Both the position numbers and the translations under genes were made by a program. Under the pieces are notes generated by a model. It ran no database searches, was not told the DNA's origin, and saw only the letters and a list, made by a program, of their open reading frames with translations. Positions 42,358 through 53,183 of a stretch of DNA of 64,000 nucleotides are shown one piece after another (position 1 is the first letter of the stretch; every line of letters starts with the position of its first letter). The stretch is from Henningerozyma blattae CBS 6284 (lineage: Eukaryota > Ascomycota > Saccharomycetes > Saccharomycetales > Saccharomycetaceae), in the NCBI RefSeq assembly GCF_000315915.1, contig NC_020187.1, forward strand, positions 1 through 64,000. Direction: 5' to 3'.

Positions 42358-42760
42358 TTGTAGGATATTAGAAACCTTTGTATTGGCATTATTGTCAGTA
42401 ATAAGTAAAAAAATAATTCTGTTTTAATTAGTAGTTAAAAATATAGAAACCCCCTGCCCTTTTAAGTAGGAATAAAGAGTAAATAAAATATAAAAATTTG
42501 ATGTTGAACAAATGGTTACCAATTTATATGCCTTATTTTAAATGAGAGAAATCAATTTACCGTTATTGTCTATTGATGAAAATTTTTTCACCTAATTAAC
42601 CTCACAAGTGTTTAGTATATCCTGTAGTAGTTACAGGATGTACTCTGTCTGGAGAAAATGAATTATCTAATTGACATTTTTATTACCAATGTATATTCAT
42701 GTTACACTTTCTTTTTCCTGAAACAGTATATCTACTGCTTTATGAATAAAAACCATAAAT
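42358..42760 (-). repeat. Dispersed repeat, copy B
   Basis: The reverse complement matches 44665-45078 over about 400 bp. The central about 165 bp (from GCAGTAGATATACTGTTTCA to GTGAGGTTAATTAGGTGAAA) is almost identical and the flanks are more divergent. It contains the hairpin ATCCTGTA-loop-TACAGGAT. LTR-like length, but no clear TG/CA ends or coding sequence. Confidence 0.8.
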
Positions 42761-43559
42761 ATCTAACCGATATATTTAAATAGTGTCTAGGTATTCTACT
42801 ACAAAAAGTTTAAAAGACTATGTCTCAATAATAAAAAAATAACACAAAATACAAAAGGGTTTTTGAAAAATTATAAATAGCTCAATTATTAACAACCGAG
42901 AAATTCGCTCTGAGTTATATTATACTGATCATTTAAAGCAACTATTTAGATAACTTAAAATATTATTATATAATTTTACAATAAAAACAGACTCTAATAC
43001 TCAATTTACTTTTGTTAAATTGTGCAGCATGTTATAGATGGAATATTAAAATATATTTTTATAGCATACAAAACACAAGAAATTCGTAATTAACATTAAG
43101 TTAAGTCTGTATTATAAAAACATATAAATACTGCTAGGAATAGGTTGTTATGTAAAAATAATAAAATGTTTAATCCAGGGCCACAACTTATCTATTTCTG
43201 ACCAGCGGGCGAACTGCTCAAAATATTTGTGCTCATTGTTTAATATCTTAGTTAAGTTTTTTGATGAATAATTTTTATATTACTTGGTATAAAAAAATCT
43301 TCTTACTTATTTAGGAAGGGAATATATATAAGATACAGGATATATAATGAACAGTTCAAATTACTGGGGTATTTTCGTGGTAATTTATACTCCAAAAATG
43401 GACAGCTCCATCATCAACGAGTTAGTACCTAACTAAATCTATCACATCCTAATACGTTCTTAATATCACTACCTGGGTATTTTTAGTAGTGGGGCTACGT
43501 ATGCTTAATGCAAGTTGGGTTATTACTCATATCAAATTGTTATTAGTTGTTACTTAAAT

Positions 43560-43710
43560 CTACAATTATGACGATATACAGTCTTTATTAGCCATTAGCA
43601 TAAAGCTACAGCTTTGACAGACTATTATTAGCAAATTATACTCATATTATACTCTCTTTTATCATGAAACAGCCTATCTACTGCTTTATGTATAAAGACC
43701 ATAAATGTAT
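43560..43710 (-). repeat. Dispersed repeat, partial copy D
   Basis: The reverse complement carries the start of the family (ATTTATGGTCTTTATACATA, GCAGTAGATA, CTGTTTCATGA, AAAGAGAGTATAA). It then runs into the CTAATAAAGACTG...CATAATTGTAG block seen at about 11777 in copy C. Same orientation as copy B, inside the B-A spacer. Confidence 0.6.
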
Positions 43711-44664
43711 AACAAATATATATTTAGTGGCAGTCATTAATTGATATTATTATTTCTAAGTATCTTTCATCTCAATGCCCCCTCTAGTAATAATAGGTAA
43801 GGCACAGTAACCCTGTGCCCATCAATATATATCAAAAAGTATCACCTATATAAAGAATAGTTTAAGAAGCAAATAGAGTTAAAAATATCCTAGAATAAAA
43901 TTTTGGTTCTAATATAATTTGGCCAATAATTTATTTTTAAAATCTGTAATATATATTTTACAGCTTTACGACTAAAACAAATCTACAGAAGCCTGTTAAT
44001 TTAAATGAACTAAGACTTTGCATATTTGTTTACTGTACAGTACAGTAAGTTAATTTGTATTATTTTTAATATTGCGGTGATTATTAACTTTCAAGGAATA
44101 TTATTTATTAAATAAAAAAATAATTTCAACCAATATTACAAATTATAGCAAAAGCTGCTTAAAAAAATCAAATGAGCCAAAAATAAAAATACCTCTGCTT
44201 GTCTTTCTAAACTTATAACCCAGAAGTAGTCTTAACAAAGTAGTTCACAATGTATATACAATATATATCCTTAAAAATTCAAATAGTACTTATAAGTGTA
44301 TATTTGAAACGAATTATAGAAATAGTTTCATTATGCTTAACAATTTAAAATTTTCTCCGTTTTATTTGATTTTCAAAATAAATATTCTCCCGGAATACCT
44401 ATAAGTAAAATATATTATGACAAAAAAATATTATAGGGTGAATGTTATGTTATTAACCGTGTTGAGCGTAAAATATTACGCACTAATTGATATTTTTTAT
44501 GCAGCCTGCATTTCTCGGAATATGAATAGAGCTCGTTTTTATGTACTTCTGTATTTTTAAGCTATTTAGTTATGGGAGGATAATTCTAAGAACAAATCAT
44601 ACAATAAAGCCCCAGTAAGCTACTATTCATAGAATGCTAGTAACTTGGGACATATTTATTGGAT

Positions 44665-45078
44665 GGTTATGGTCTTTATGCATAAAGCAGTAGATATACT
44701 GTTTCAGGAGAAAGAAAGTGTAACATGAATATACATTGATAATAAAAATGTCAATTAGATAATTCATTTTCTCCAGACAGAGTACATCCTGTAACTACTA
44801 CAGGATATACTAAACACTTGTGAGGTTAATTAGGTGAAAATTTTTTCACTGATAGACGACGATGAATTAACTTATCTTGCCCAAAACAAAACGTATAAAT
44901 TACTATCATTTTACCCGACGCGCCTAATCCTTGTATTTTTTTTATGTACTTTCTTTAATCTTTATTCCAACTCAAAAGGGCAGGGGTTTCTATATTATAA
45001 AATACTCACTAAAAAAAAAAATTACTCTAGATTATGACTGACAATAATGCCAATACAAAGTATTCTAATATCGTACAA
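44665..45078 (+). repeat. Dispersed repeat, copy A
   Basis: Inverted partner of copy B, about 1.9 kb away, forming a large inverted repeat. It runs from GGTTATGGTCTTTATGCATA to GACAATAATGCCAATACAAA...TCGTACAA. A perfect 8-bp hairpin, ATCCTGTA (44786-44793) with TACAGGAT (44799-44806), is conserved between A and B. Confidence 0.8.
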
Positions 45079-45779
45079 TAAGTATTGAATTTCATTGAAA
45101 TAAAATATCAGAATTTGTTTTTTTTTATTTTTTATTTTTTGTTTTTTGTTTTTACCTTAAAGTTCAAAATTTGTTCATTATTTTTGTGTTACACATTATA
45201 TATCGTATATAAATACCAAGCTAATACTTTTTTTAGTCCATATATCAAATTACTATTCTAAGGTTTGTCATGATTTATTTATCATTGCATGAGCTGCATT
45301 TAAAAATTTTGTTTATTTTTTATTTTTTTGTTAAATTAACGTCTTGTAGAGCATTAGTTGTTTTTTTACCGGCGACACTATAACATTATATCCTACGATT
45401 TCGAAAGACAAATAAACAAATCGAATAATATACTTCCATATAATTTAAATGAAACTGGTATTTTTAATATTAAATTAACTTCAAATACTTCTATAAACGG
45501 GTATACATATGCAAAAAGAAAAAAAATACAACGTATTAATTTTGAACTACATATGAATAAAACTGGTAAAATAAAGATTAATAAGGGTTTTGAAATAAGG
45601 ATGTGATTAAAAAGAACATATTAAAGACATAGCGAGTGTTAAGTGTATGCAAAAGTTAAAAAATTACCAACAAATGCTTGCAAATGAATGACTTCGGAAA
45701 TGATTAAATGAAAGGAATAAATAGATTAAAAGTGTAAAAGAAGAATGAAAAATTATAGTATGAGGAATGAGAAAGACGT
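45079..45779. other. Intergenic region between repeat A and the aquaporin
   Basis: AT-rich, with long T runs at about 45120-45155 and 45310-45370. An 82-codon open stretch at 45358-45606 (non-ATG start) has no recognisable features; I do not call it a gene. Confidence 0.5.
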
Positions 45780-46814
45780 CTATTTTCTTTGAGCTCTGGC
45801 GTCTCTGTCAGATTTTCTTAAAGATTTGGCTTTGGCATCTACTCTTAACCAATATTTGTAATCAAGGTCTTGTAAAGTCTTCCACATACCCCAAGCAAGC
45901 ATGACACCGAAGATTGGACCAACCCAATAGATCCAGTGGTAAGTTGGGAAAGTATGAGCGGACAAAGCAGCACCGAAAGATCTAGCAGGATTAACACCAC
46001 AACCGGTGTGTGGAACTAAAGCCAAATGGATGACGAATAATGAAACACCAATAGCGACTGGAGCTTGGTTATTCAAAGCACCACGTTCTTCAACGGCTGT
46101 CATCAAAATAGTGATTAATAAGAAAGCAGTACCGAACATTTCAATGAATAAACCTCTTGATCTAGAGACGTGCAAACCTAGAGTGTTGGTATATTTAACA
46201 GCACCAGGGGTTAAGACGGCAGCACAACCACCGGCAGCCATACCACCACACATTTGGGCTAACCAATGAACAACACCTCTAGTTGGGGTAACCTCACCCA
46301 ATAACATCATAATAGCTGTGACAGCTGGGTTGTAATGACCACCAGAGATATGACCGAACAAGTAAATGGCAACCATTAAACTAAAACCGAAACCGAAGGC
46401 AATCATAACAACAGCAGCTGGGTGAGATAACATAGCATCTGGGTATTCATGAGAATCCCAAGCATGACCTGCAGCATTACAAATCATATAGGCCAAGAAC
46501 AAAAATACGAAAGTACCACAGAATTCGGCAACAGCGGCAATCCAATGAAGTCTCCAACTAGCAGAACCCATGTCGTATTTTGTCCTAACGTCTGGCAATC
46601 CATCTTCGTCATCTTCTTGTGGAACTACTTCGTCTGATTGAGATTCGACATCATCCAAACCAGCACGTTGATGAGTAGAAGAAGCAGTGGATCTTTGTTC
46701 GAAAGAGCCTTGGGCTTGTTCTTCTTCAGTTTGGAAGGATGCTACATCTTCAACTTCTTTATTTGAAGGAATACGACCTTTCTCTAGATCTTGAAGGGAA
46801 TCAGTGGAAGACAT
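45780..46814 (-). CDS. AQY1: Orthodox aquaporin (water channel)
   Basis: 344 residues: a long hydrophilic acidic N-terminus (about 85), six membrane segments, and a basic C-tail. The first NPA motif is HISGGHYNPAVT (about 162-164) and the second is TGCGVNPARSF (about 275-277). The selectivity-filter positions by alignment to human AQP1 are Phe about 140, His263, Cys272 and Arg278, the water-specific set, so this is a water channel rather than an aquaglyceroporin. About 40 residues longer than S. cerevisiae Aqy1, mostly at the N-terminus. The gene is richer in GC and preferred codons than its surroundings, suggesting high expression. Yeast aquaporins affect freeze tolerance, osmotic response and surface properties. 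Confidence 0.95.
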   Translation of the reverse strand: MSSTDSLQDLEKGRIPSNKEVEDVASFQTEEEQAQGSFEQRSTASSTHQRAGLDDVESQSDEVVPQEDDEDGLPDVRTKYDMGSASWRLHWIAAVAEFCGTFVFLFLAYMICNAAGHAWDSHEYPDAMLSHPAAVVMIAFGFGFSLMVAIYLFGHISGGHYNPAVTAIMMLLGEVTPTRGVVHWLAQMCGGMAAGGCAAVLTPGAVKYTNTLGLHVSRSRGLFIEMFGTAFLLITILMTAVEERGALNNQAPVAIGVSLFVIHLALVPHTGCGVNPARSFGAALSAHTFPTYHWIYWVGPIFGVMLAWGMWKTLQDLDYKYWLRVDAKAKSLRKSDRDARAQRK

Positions 46815-48604
46815 GATTGAATGTGTTGATGAGAATTTGAAGATTTATGTTTTTTTATGGTCTAAAATTCGTATTAAAAATATTGATTTGAAAAATGAAA
46901 CAAATACGAGACTACAATTTAACAAGTTGCATTGCATGCCATATATATACGTGGAAGAATGATCCGTCACGTATCGTATGTTTATGGGATACACCCTTTT
47001 ACACTAATTGGAAAAAAAAAATTAATAATAAAATTTTTTTTCTCTAGGTTTAATGAATGATCTAATGAACGCTCTGCCTGAAATAGGCATATAAGGTAAA
47101 CAAACTCCACTTCATTACATTTTTCGTACATTATGACATATACATTCTTGGAAACCTGCTTTTGATATACATGCTTTTGTCCCAGCATGTAGGCCCCACT
47201 TCCATTGCGTCTCTTCGGCTGGAACAGTTTCCTAGATATCTAGAGGCAGATTCAGTAAGAACTCGGGCCGTGCCTCAAGAAGAAACGGCACGCGTACCGC
47301 ACAGAAGATCACGCAGAATGTGTTAGATCTGTTACCACAAAGGGTAAAACTTGAGGGAATGATAGCATGGGACCCAGTTAACTGGAAGAACAAAAAGAAA
47401 AGAGGAAGGAATATCTATCATACCAGAATACTACGAATACCTGACAAACGTCAGGCAACTGCCTAACAAAGGAAAAATAATGGGCCAATCGGGAGATCGT
47501 ATCCTATGCCCAGAAACACCTGTAGCTGCCTACAGGGTTGCAGTGGGGTCTTTTTCCTGCTGGCCCATATTTTGTGATTGTATTTACAGAATAATGATGC
47601 TAAAGAAGACCATAAAGAATTACATGCAACATTGTAGTGGTATCCGCGGAGTTCTTAGAGCCGGTACCTTGTTTCTCGTTCAAAGACATGAAATGACATT
47701 AGTGTTTTTCATTAACTAGTCGAGTAGCAACAAGTAGGTGGCTAAACGGAACAGGGCCTGTACCTTTGCCATCGGCCTATTCCCTTTGAATGACAGTGGA
47801 CGTTATTGGAACCTCATCTTATTCATTCCCTAACCAGTTCCTCGAGTAGAATAGTTGCCATATCTATACATAGACGTATATTTAATTTACCCTTTTCGGA
47901 TTTTGCTCTTCGACACTTTCTTGACATCAATTAGTTGCCTGATTTTGGTTTCACAATTTGCACATATGCACGGTTGTAGCTTAGAACGTAAGTTACTTTT
48001 TCTTTTTCTTTTTCGTGTTTTTTTTTTCTTAATTTTTTTTCAATTTTTTTTTTAATTAAAACAAGAGAATCTACCAAAATAGAGAATGGTTCCTATTAGG
48101 GTATTTAAAATATTAATAGCTCTAGAGGGTCTTAGTCTCTAGCTTTAAGGGTTTTTACAACAGCAACTACAAAGTATAGGGATGAATTATGATATTCTTA
48201 CCACATGCCCAAGTACCAATCTCTATCTCATCACTCTTAAAGTGCATTTCCCGATACCAGTAATACGCAGCATTTCTTATTTAGATGGCTATAAATACGG
48301 AAATAGACGCGGCAGCGATATTTCTATTTATAGAGATAGATTCAGAACGATCTTTTCTCTGATTAAGATATATATAGATATATATCTTGATGCGTATATT
48401 TTTAGTTTTTCATACGGCCCGCTCGTGTAAAGGGAGCTTTTCTTCCTTTGAATAATAATATCTCCTTGATACCCGTTTGTCTCAAGAAAAAAGGGTAATT
48501 ACGATATAATAATAGTATAATCACAAATATATTTATACGGACAACCTTGACCAATAAATAGAGTGTAATTTGTTATTTGTAAAAAACAGTAACAATAATA
48601 TATC
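46815..48604. promoter_or_regulatory. Divergent intergenic region aquaporin/YML131W-like
   Basis: About 1.8 kb with no supportable gene. It contains short palindromes (CTAGATATCTAG near 47235; CTGTAG-ctgc-CTACAG near 47520) and long T runs at about 47995-48050. The 79-codon open stretch at 47480-47719 shows no features. Confidence 0.5.
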
Positions 48605-49696
48605 ATGATAGTAGATGCAAAGCAATGGGTTATTAAAAATGAACCTACTCCAGGAAAACCTTTCAATTTTGACTTCAAAGATAAATCTTCTACTTTTGAA
48701 TTGATCACTAAAAAGATTGATACAGATAAGTTGAAAGAAGACGAGATATTGGTCAAAACGCTGTTGCTTTCCAATGATCCGGCTCAGAAAATGTGGATTG
48801 CATCTGTCGACAAGAATTATGCAAAGGGCACTTCCAAAGGTGATCAAATCCCTTCTCGTGGTATAGCTAAAGTAATCTTTTCTAAAAATGCAAATTATCA
48901 AATAAATGATATTGTGTCAGCTAATGTTAATTGGACAAATTACAATGTAATTTCTGATTTCCAATTTGCCACAAAACTGAATATTTTGCCCAATACAGAA
49001 TTGTTTTGGTATTTGTCAGTGTTTGGAGGCACGTCATTAACTGCTTATTTTATCTTTTATAGATATGCAGAATTAAAAGAGGTTGAAGCTGATTACGAGA
49101 AGACTTATTTGATTTCCGGTGCTGCCGGTGCAGTCGGTTCAGTATGCATTCAATTAGCTCTGAATGTCTTTAAAGCTAAGAAAGTGATTGCAATTGCTGG
49201 TGGTAAGGAAAAAGTGGCATTTGTAGAATCATTTGGAGATAGAGTCATTGGTGTGGATTATAAAGATGCCAACTATAAGGAACATTTGTTCAAAGCTGCA
49301 GGCGGTGAAAATACTGTGGATATTTTCATTGATAACATTGGAAGTGATACATTGGAGTATGGTACTACACTTTTAAAACCACATGGCTATTTAATCGTTT
49401 GTGGTGCTATCAGTGCTTATAACGATCATTCCAAATTTGTTTATAAATCGTATGCATCTATCTTAACAAAGAGATTGACAATAAAAGGATTGCTTTTGAT
49501 GGACAATAGAGATCAATTCCCCAAAGCAATTGAAAAATTATCTCTGTTGATTGAGGAAAATAAATTAAGCGTTGATAAGAGTGCTACCATCGTAGATGCG
49601 TTAGGTGATAAATTTGAAGATATTCCTTTGATTTGGAATGGGCTATTTAATGGTATTAATAAAGGTAAGTTAATTACTAAAATAAATGATGAATAA
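48605..49696 (+). CDS. YML131W: Medium-chain (LTB4DH-like) NADPH reductase, YML131W type
   Basis: 363 residues. Medium-chain dehydrogenase/reductase of the zinc-free leukotriene B4 dehydrogenase / alkenal reductase branch: N-terminal GroES-like part with SNDPAQKMWI and SRGIAKV, then a Rossmann domain with LISGAAGAVGSVCIQLA (AAGAVG at 173-178), IAIAGGKEKV and VDIFIDNIG. The same size and layout as S. cerevisiae YML131W, a stress-induced protein of unknown physiological substrate. NADPH-dependent reduction of alpha,beta-unsaturated carbonyls is inferred from the family. It converges on a GRE2-type reductase, giving three oxidoreductases in a row. Confidence 0.9.
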   Translation: MIVDAKQWVIKNEPTPGKPFNFDFKDKSSTFELITKKIDTDKLKEDEILVKTLLLSNDPAQKMWIASVDKNYAKGTSKGDQIPSRGIAKVIFSKNANYQINDIVSANVNWTNYNVISDFQFATKLNILPNTELFWYLSVFGGTSLTAYFIFYRYAELKEVEADYEKTYLISGAAGAVGSVCIQLALNVFKAKKVIAIAGGKEKVAFVESFGDRVIGVDYKDANYKEHLFKAAGGENTVDIFIDNIGSDTLEYGTTLLKPHGYLIVCGAISAYNDHSKFVYKSYASILTKRLTIKGLLLMDNRDQFPKAIEKLSLLIEENKLSVDKSATIVDALGDKFEDIPLIWNGLFNGINKGKLITKINDE

Positions 49697-49781
49697 AGAA
49701 TTACCATTTGCAAATCCGACTGCCCCATATAAATAGATATTCATAAGCTGTAATTATTTTGCAATGCATTTTTATAAAAAT

Positions 49782-50807
49782 CTACTTATGAGCTTCAATT
49801 ATCTGACTCACAGTATCAGTCACACTCTTTTCTATTGGAATAAAATCCCATTCTAATAACTTTCTAGTCATTGTATTATCAATGCTAAAAGGAACATCTC
49901 CAGTGTCAAGTTTAATATCCTTAGCCCAAGGTGCAATTTTTCCTTGTAATTGTGGGAATTCTTCATTAATCAAATTACATATTGTCTGTTCACTAAATGC
50001 TCCATTAGACATTAATAATCTTTTGCCAATCGTTTCTTTTTTTTGAAAAGCTGCTAAATGAGCTTTAGCAATATCACGAACATCAATAAATTCTCCAGGA
50101 ATTTCTAAACTTAATTGTTCTCTAGGGTTAGATTTTAAAACTTTATTAATTATTTCACATGATGTATTTAAAGTTTCTTTGACATTTGATTTAAACATCT
50201 GTGGCCCAAATACATATACTGGGTTAACTGTGGTTAACTTAAAATTGATTTTATTTGCATATTCGTGTAGGAAATTCCAAGCAGTTTCTTCAGCAAATTT
50301 TTTTGAGGCACAATATGCCATTATGGCACTAGTTTGTGCGCTTTCCCATATAGCTGGGTTCCACATTTTTTCATTATAGACAAAATTTCTATTTGGGGCG
50401 GCTTCGAAATCCCAAATAGATGCAAAAGAAGAAGTAACTACGACACGTTCGACAGTATCTGCTGAATATTTCTTAATAGATTCCAAGATTCCCCTTGTAC
50501 CATTTCGTGCTGGAATTAAAAGATCTTTTTCAAATTGGGTAATATTAAATGGAAAAGGAGAAGCTGTATGCAAAACAATATTAATATTCTTTCCATGCTT
50601 TTCAAACACTTTATCAAATCCTTTTATGTTAGATATGTCAGGAACAACCTCCATAGAAAGATTTGAGTTATGGCCGAATTGTTCTAGTAACTTTGCAGCT
50701 TTAGCAGGAGTTCTGGCGGTACCAATAACTTTATAGCTTGCCTTTAATAGGGAGTCAACAACATGCTGTGCAATAAAACCAGTAGCGCCTGAGACTAACA
50801 CTGTCAT
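49782..50807 (-). CDS. GRE2: GRE2-type NADPH carbonyl reductase, copy 1
   Basis: 341 residues, extended short-chain dehydrogenase of the dihydroflavonol-reductase-like group (Gre2, Ari1, YGL039W, YDR541C). NADP site VSGATGFIAQHVV at the N-terminus, GTARTPAKA for the 2'-phosphate, catalytic Ser in VVVTSSFASI, and Tyr165/Lys169 in AYCASKK, the same numbering as Gre2. Substrate-side block PVYVFGPQMF and IDVRDIAKAHLAAFQKKETIG are conserved. Reduces methylglyoxal, isovaleraldehyde and other carbonyls in S. cerevisiae. Tandem duplicate of the next gene, 387 bp apart, same orientation. Which S. cerevisiae paralogue is closest was judged by eye. Confidence 0.92.
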   Translation of the reverse strand: MTVLVSGATGFIAQHVVDSLLKASYKVIGTARTPAKAAKLLEQFGHNSNLSMEVVPDISNIKGFDKVFEKHGKNINIVLHTASPFPFNITQFEKDLLIPARNGTRGILESIKKYSADTVERVVVTSSFASIWDFEAAPNRNFVYNEKMWNPAIWESAQTSAIMAYCASKKFAEETAWNFLHEYANKINFKLTTVNPVYVFGPQMFKSNVKETLNTSCEIINKVLKSNPREQLSLEIPGEFIDVRDIAKAHLAAFQKKETIGKRLLMSNGAFSEQTICNLINEEFPQLQGKIAPWAKDIKLDTGDVPFSIDNTMTRKLLEWDFIPIEKSVTDTVSQIIEAHK

Positions 50808-51194
50808 TTTTCTATTTCTTTATTTGTAGATATATATATTTAAAAGAATATTAAAACTGAAAATTCATATTATATACTTCGTTTGGAGTTGATGACCCTT
50901 TATATTGCTGAATCTTGAAATATGTTGTCTTTATTTTTTATATACCTGGAAAATTTCCTAAATCGTATGACTCCTTCCGAAAAGAGAACTCGAATTCTTT
51001 TCAAGATAAATGGACACATTCTAGGATATAAATGTTGCATATAACATGTTTAACAAACAATACTAGATAATAAATATTGACGCTACCTTATAGTTCTTAC
51101 CAAGGCTTAATATCGACAAGTAATCAAATTTTAATATTATATATAATTACTTACAACTATCATAAAGAGTAATTTCTTTTCTATAGAATCTTAT

Positions 51195-52217
51195 CTAACT
51201 TTTGACATTTGCAATTTGGGTAACGGTATCATCAACACATTTTTTCAATGAGATAAATTCCCAACCTAATAGTTCCTTAGTCGCTCTATTGTTACAAACA
51301 TATGGAACTTCATTAGCGAGCAACTTGGAATCTTCTTCAAAAGGAGGAATTTCCCCGTCGTATTGTGGAAACCCTTCGTGAATAATATTACAGATGGTTT
51401 GAGAGCTGAAAGGACTATTAGACATAAATAATCTCTTACCAATTGTATCCTCTCTTTGGAATGCAGCTAAATGTGCCTTAGCAACATCACGAACATCAAT
51501 GAAATATCCCATTACATCTTTACCAGAAGAATCTGTTGGTTTTGATTTTAAAACAGCATTAATAACTTCACATGAGGTATTCAAAGTATTAGTAACTTTA
51601 CTTGAAGAGACTTGAGGGCCAAATACATATACAGGGTTAACAATTGATAATTTGAATTTAACAATATTTTTATTTCTGTCCAAAAAATCCCAGGCAGCCT
51701 TTTCTGCAATTTTTTTAGAACCACAGTATGCTATCACAGCATTCTTCTGAGAAGTTTCCCAAGTAGCAGGGCTCCAATCTTTTTCAGTATAAATGGTATT
51801 TTTATTTGCTGGTAGTTCTGCATCAAATATAGCAGCAAAAGAAGATGTAATAACCACACGTTCAACAGTTTGTGGTGCATATTTCTTAATGGATTCTAAT
51901 ATTCCTACAGTACCGTTTTTGGCAGGAATTAATAAATCTTTTTCATAATCTGTGGTATTAAAGTAAAATGGTGAAGCGGTATGTAAAACAAATTTAATAT
52001 CTTTTGCATGCTTTTGAAAGACATGATCAAAGGCACTAAGATCTGAAATATCTGGAACAACTTCCATTGATAAGTTAGAATTGTTAAATTGCTTTTTTAA
52101 ATCATCAGCTTTTTCTTGAGATCTGGCTGTACCAATTACCTTGTAATTTTCCTTTAATAAACAATCAACGACATGTTGTGCAATGAAACCTGTAGCCCCT
52201 GAAACTAAAACAGACAT
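51195..52217 (-). CDS. GRE2: GRE2-type NADPH carbonyl reductase, copy 2
   Basis: 340 residues. Same fold and motifs as its downstream neighbour: VSGATGFIAQHVV, VLHTASPF, VVITSSFAAI, Tyr164/Lys168 in AYCGSKK, and VNPVYVFGPQ. Blocks such as EVVPDIS and FDHVFQKH make it the closer of the two to S. cerevisiae Gre2. Gre2 is induced by osmotic, oxidative and heavy-metal stress. Divergent in several surface segments from copy 1, so not a very recent duplicate. Confidence 0.93.
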   Translation of the reverse strand: MSVLVSGATGFIAQHVVDCLLKENYKVIGTARSQEKADDLKKQFNNSNLSMEVVPDISDLSAFDHVFQKHAKDIKFVLHTASPFYFNTTDYEKDLLIPAKNGTVGILESIKKYAPQTVERVVITSSFAAIFDAELPANKNTIYTEKDWSPATWETSQKNAVIAYCGSKKIAEKAAWDFLDRNKNIVKFKLSIVNPVYVFGPQVSSSKVTNTLNTSCEVINAVLKSKPTDSSGKDVMGYFIDVRDVAKAHLAAFQREDTIGKRLFMSNSPFSSQTICNIIHEGFPQYDGEIPPFEEDSKLLANEVPYVCNNRATKELLGWEFISLKKCVDDTVTQIANVKS

Positions 52218-53183
52218 TTTTTTTGGGTATTAAATTAGTTCTTTTATATTGAGTAAGTGATAAATATGTGAGTGGTTATCAACAAATATTGCTAACTAAT
52301 TACTATTAAAAAATAGTAAAATGTATGAAGATTGAAAAGAGTTAATGCAATTATAAAACCCAGTGCGTATTTATATACCATTTTATGCGAAGATTACCAT
52401 GGGCACTTCATTGCTAATATTTTGATATATATTTGAAAAATTATTTACTGTTTTGGAACAAAAATTAAGGAAAAGTACTAAGAAGAATCCACAATATGCA
52501 TTTGTTTTTTCCACTTTTTGCAATCATGTAATATACAGAGCATTAAAAAGTATTTGCCATAGATGAACGATTATCTTATTTAGTGATAGCTACTTTTTTA
52601 TTACTCGGCCGAGGTAGCTGAGCTCGGATCTCGGTGCTCGGATCTCGGTGCTCGGTGCTCGGTGCTCGGTGCTCGGTGCTCGGGCTTCGGGTTTCGAGTA
52701 GTGTCACGAGGTGTGAAATTTGACAATGAAAATTAAGGCCAAGCGCGTTAATGTTTTCTTGGTGAATTTTAAAGAAAGAAAAAAGTACGAGGCAGACAAT
52801 AATAAAACGGTTAAAGTAAACTGGCGAAATTGGGATTAACCAGTTCCGATACTTCTTCGAATAATTTGATTGGGGAATAGGTGAATTATTGATTGATTAA
52901 TACTGCCATAAAGGTGCGATAGTTTAGAAAAAGAAAATATTATTGTAGTGTACCAGAATACGTAATTAATACAGCTACACTAATTTTAGTTTACATTCAT
53001 TCACAAATTCTTTGCTTTGTCTCTATTTATCTATTTACTTATTTTATTTTGACATCCATTGGCTGTTGACTATTCTTAGTACATTTGTTACTGTCTGGTT
53101 GTCTGTAATCTAAGAGTTTCTTTTTTAATTTCTTTTTAGTCGCAAATTCCCCTTTACTTTATTGCGCTGCAATAGAATAAAAA
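52218..53183. promoter_or_regulatory. Divergent promoter region GRE2/SWP82
   Basis: About 970 bp between divergent genes, no coding sequence seen. A GC-rich tandem repeat at 52619-52690 sits about 400 bp upstream of the reductase ATG. Confidence 0.5.
52619..52690. repeat. 7-bp (CTCGGTG)n tandem repeat
   Basis: About six CTCGGTG units preceded by two CTCGGAT-containing units and followed by degenerate cgggcttcgggtttcg. Strikingly GC-rich against the AT-rich flanks. Confidence 0.95.

Noticed and set aside
45660..45780. Point centromere candidate around a TTTCCGAA core near 45690
   Set aside because: Only the CDEIII core resembles the consensus; no CDEI element or properly spaced CDEII was seen. 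A TTCCGAAAA near 40142 fails for the same reason.
47480..47719. 79-codon plus-strand frame
   Set aside because: ATG-started but without homology, codon bias or syntenic support; overlaps short palindromes in an intergenic region.
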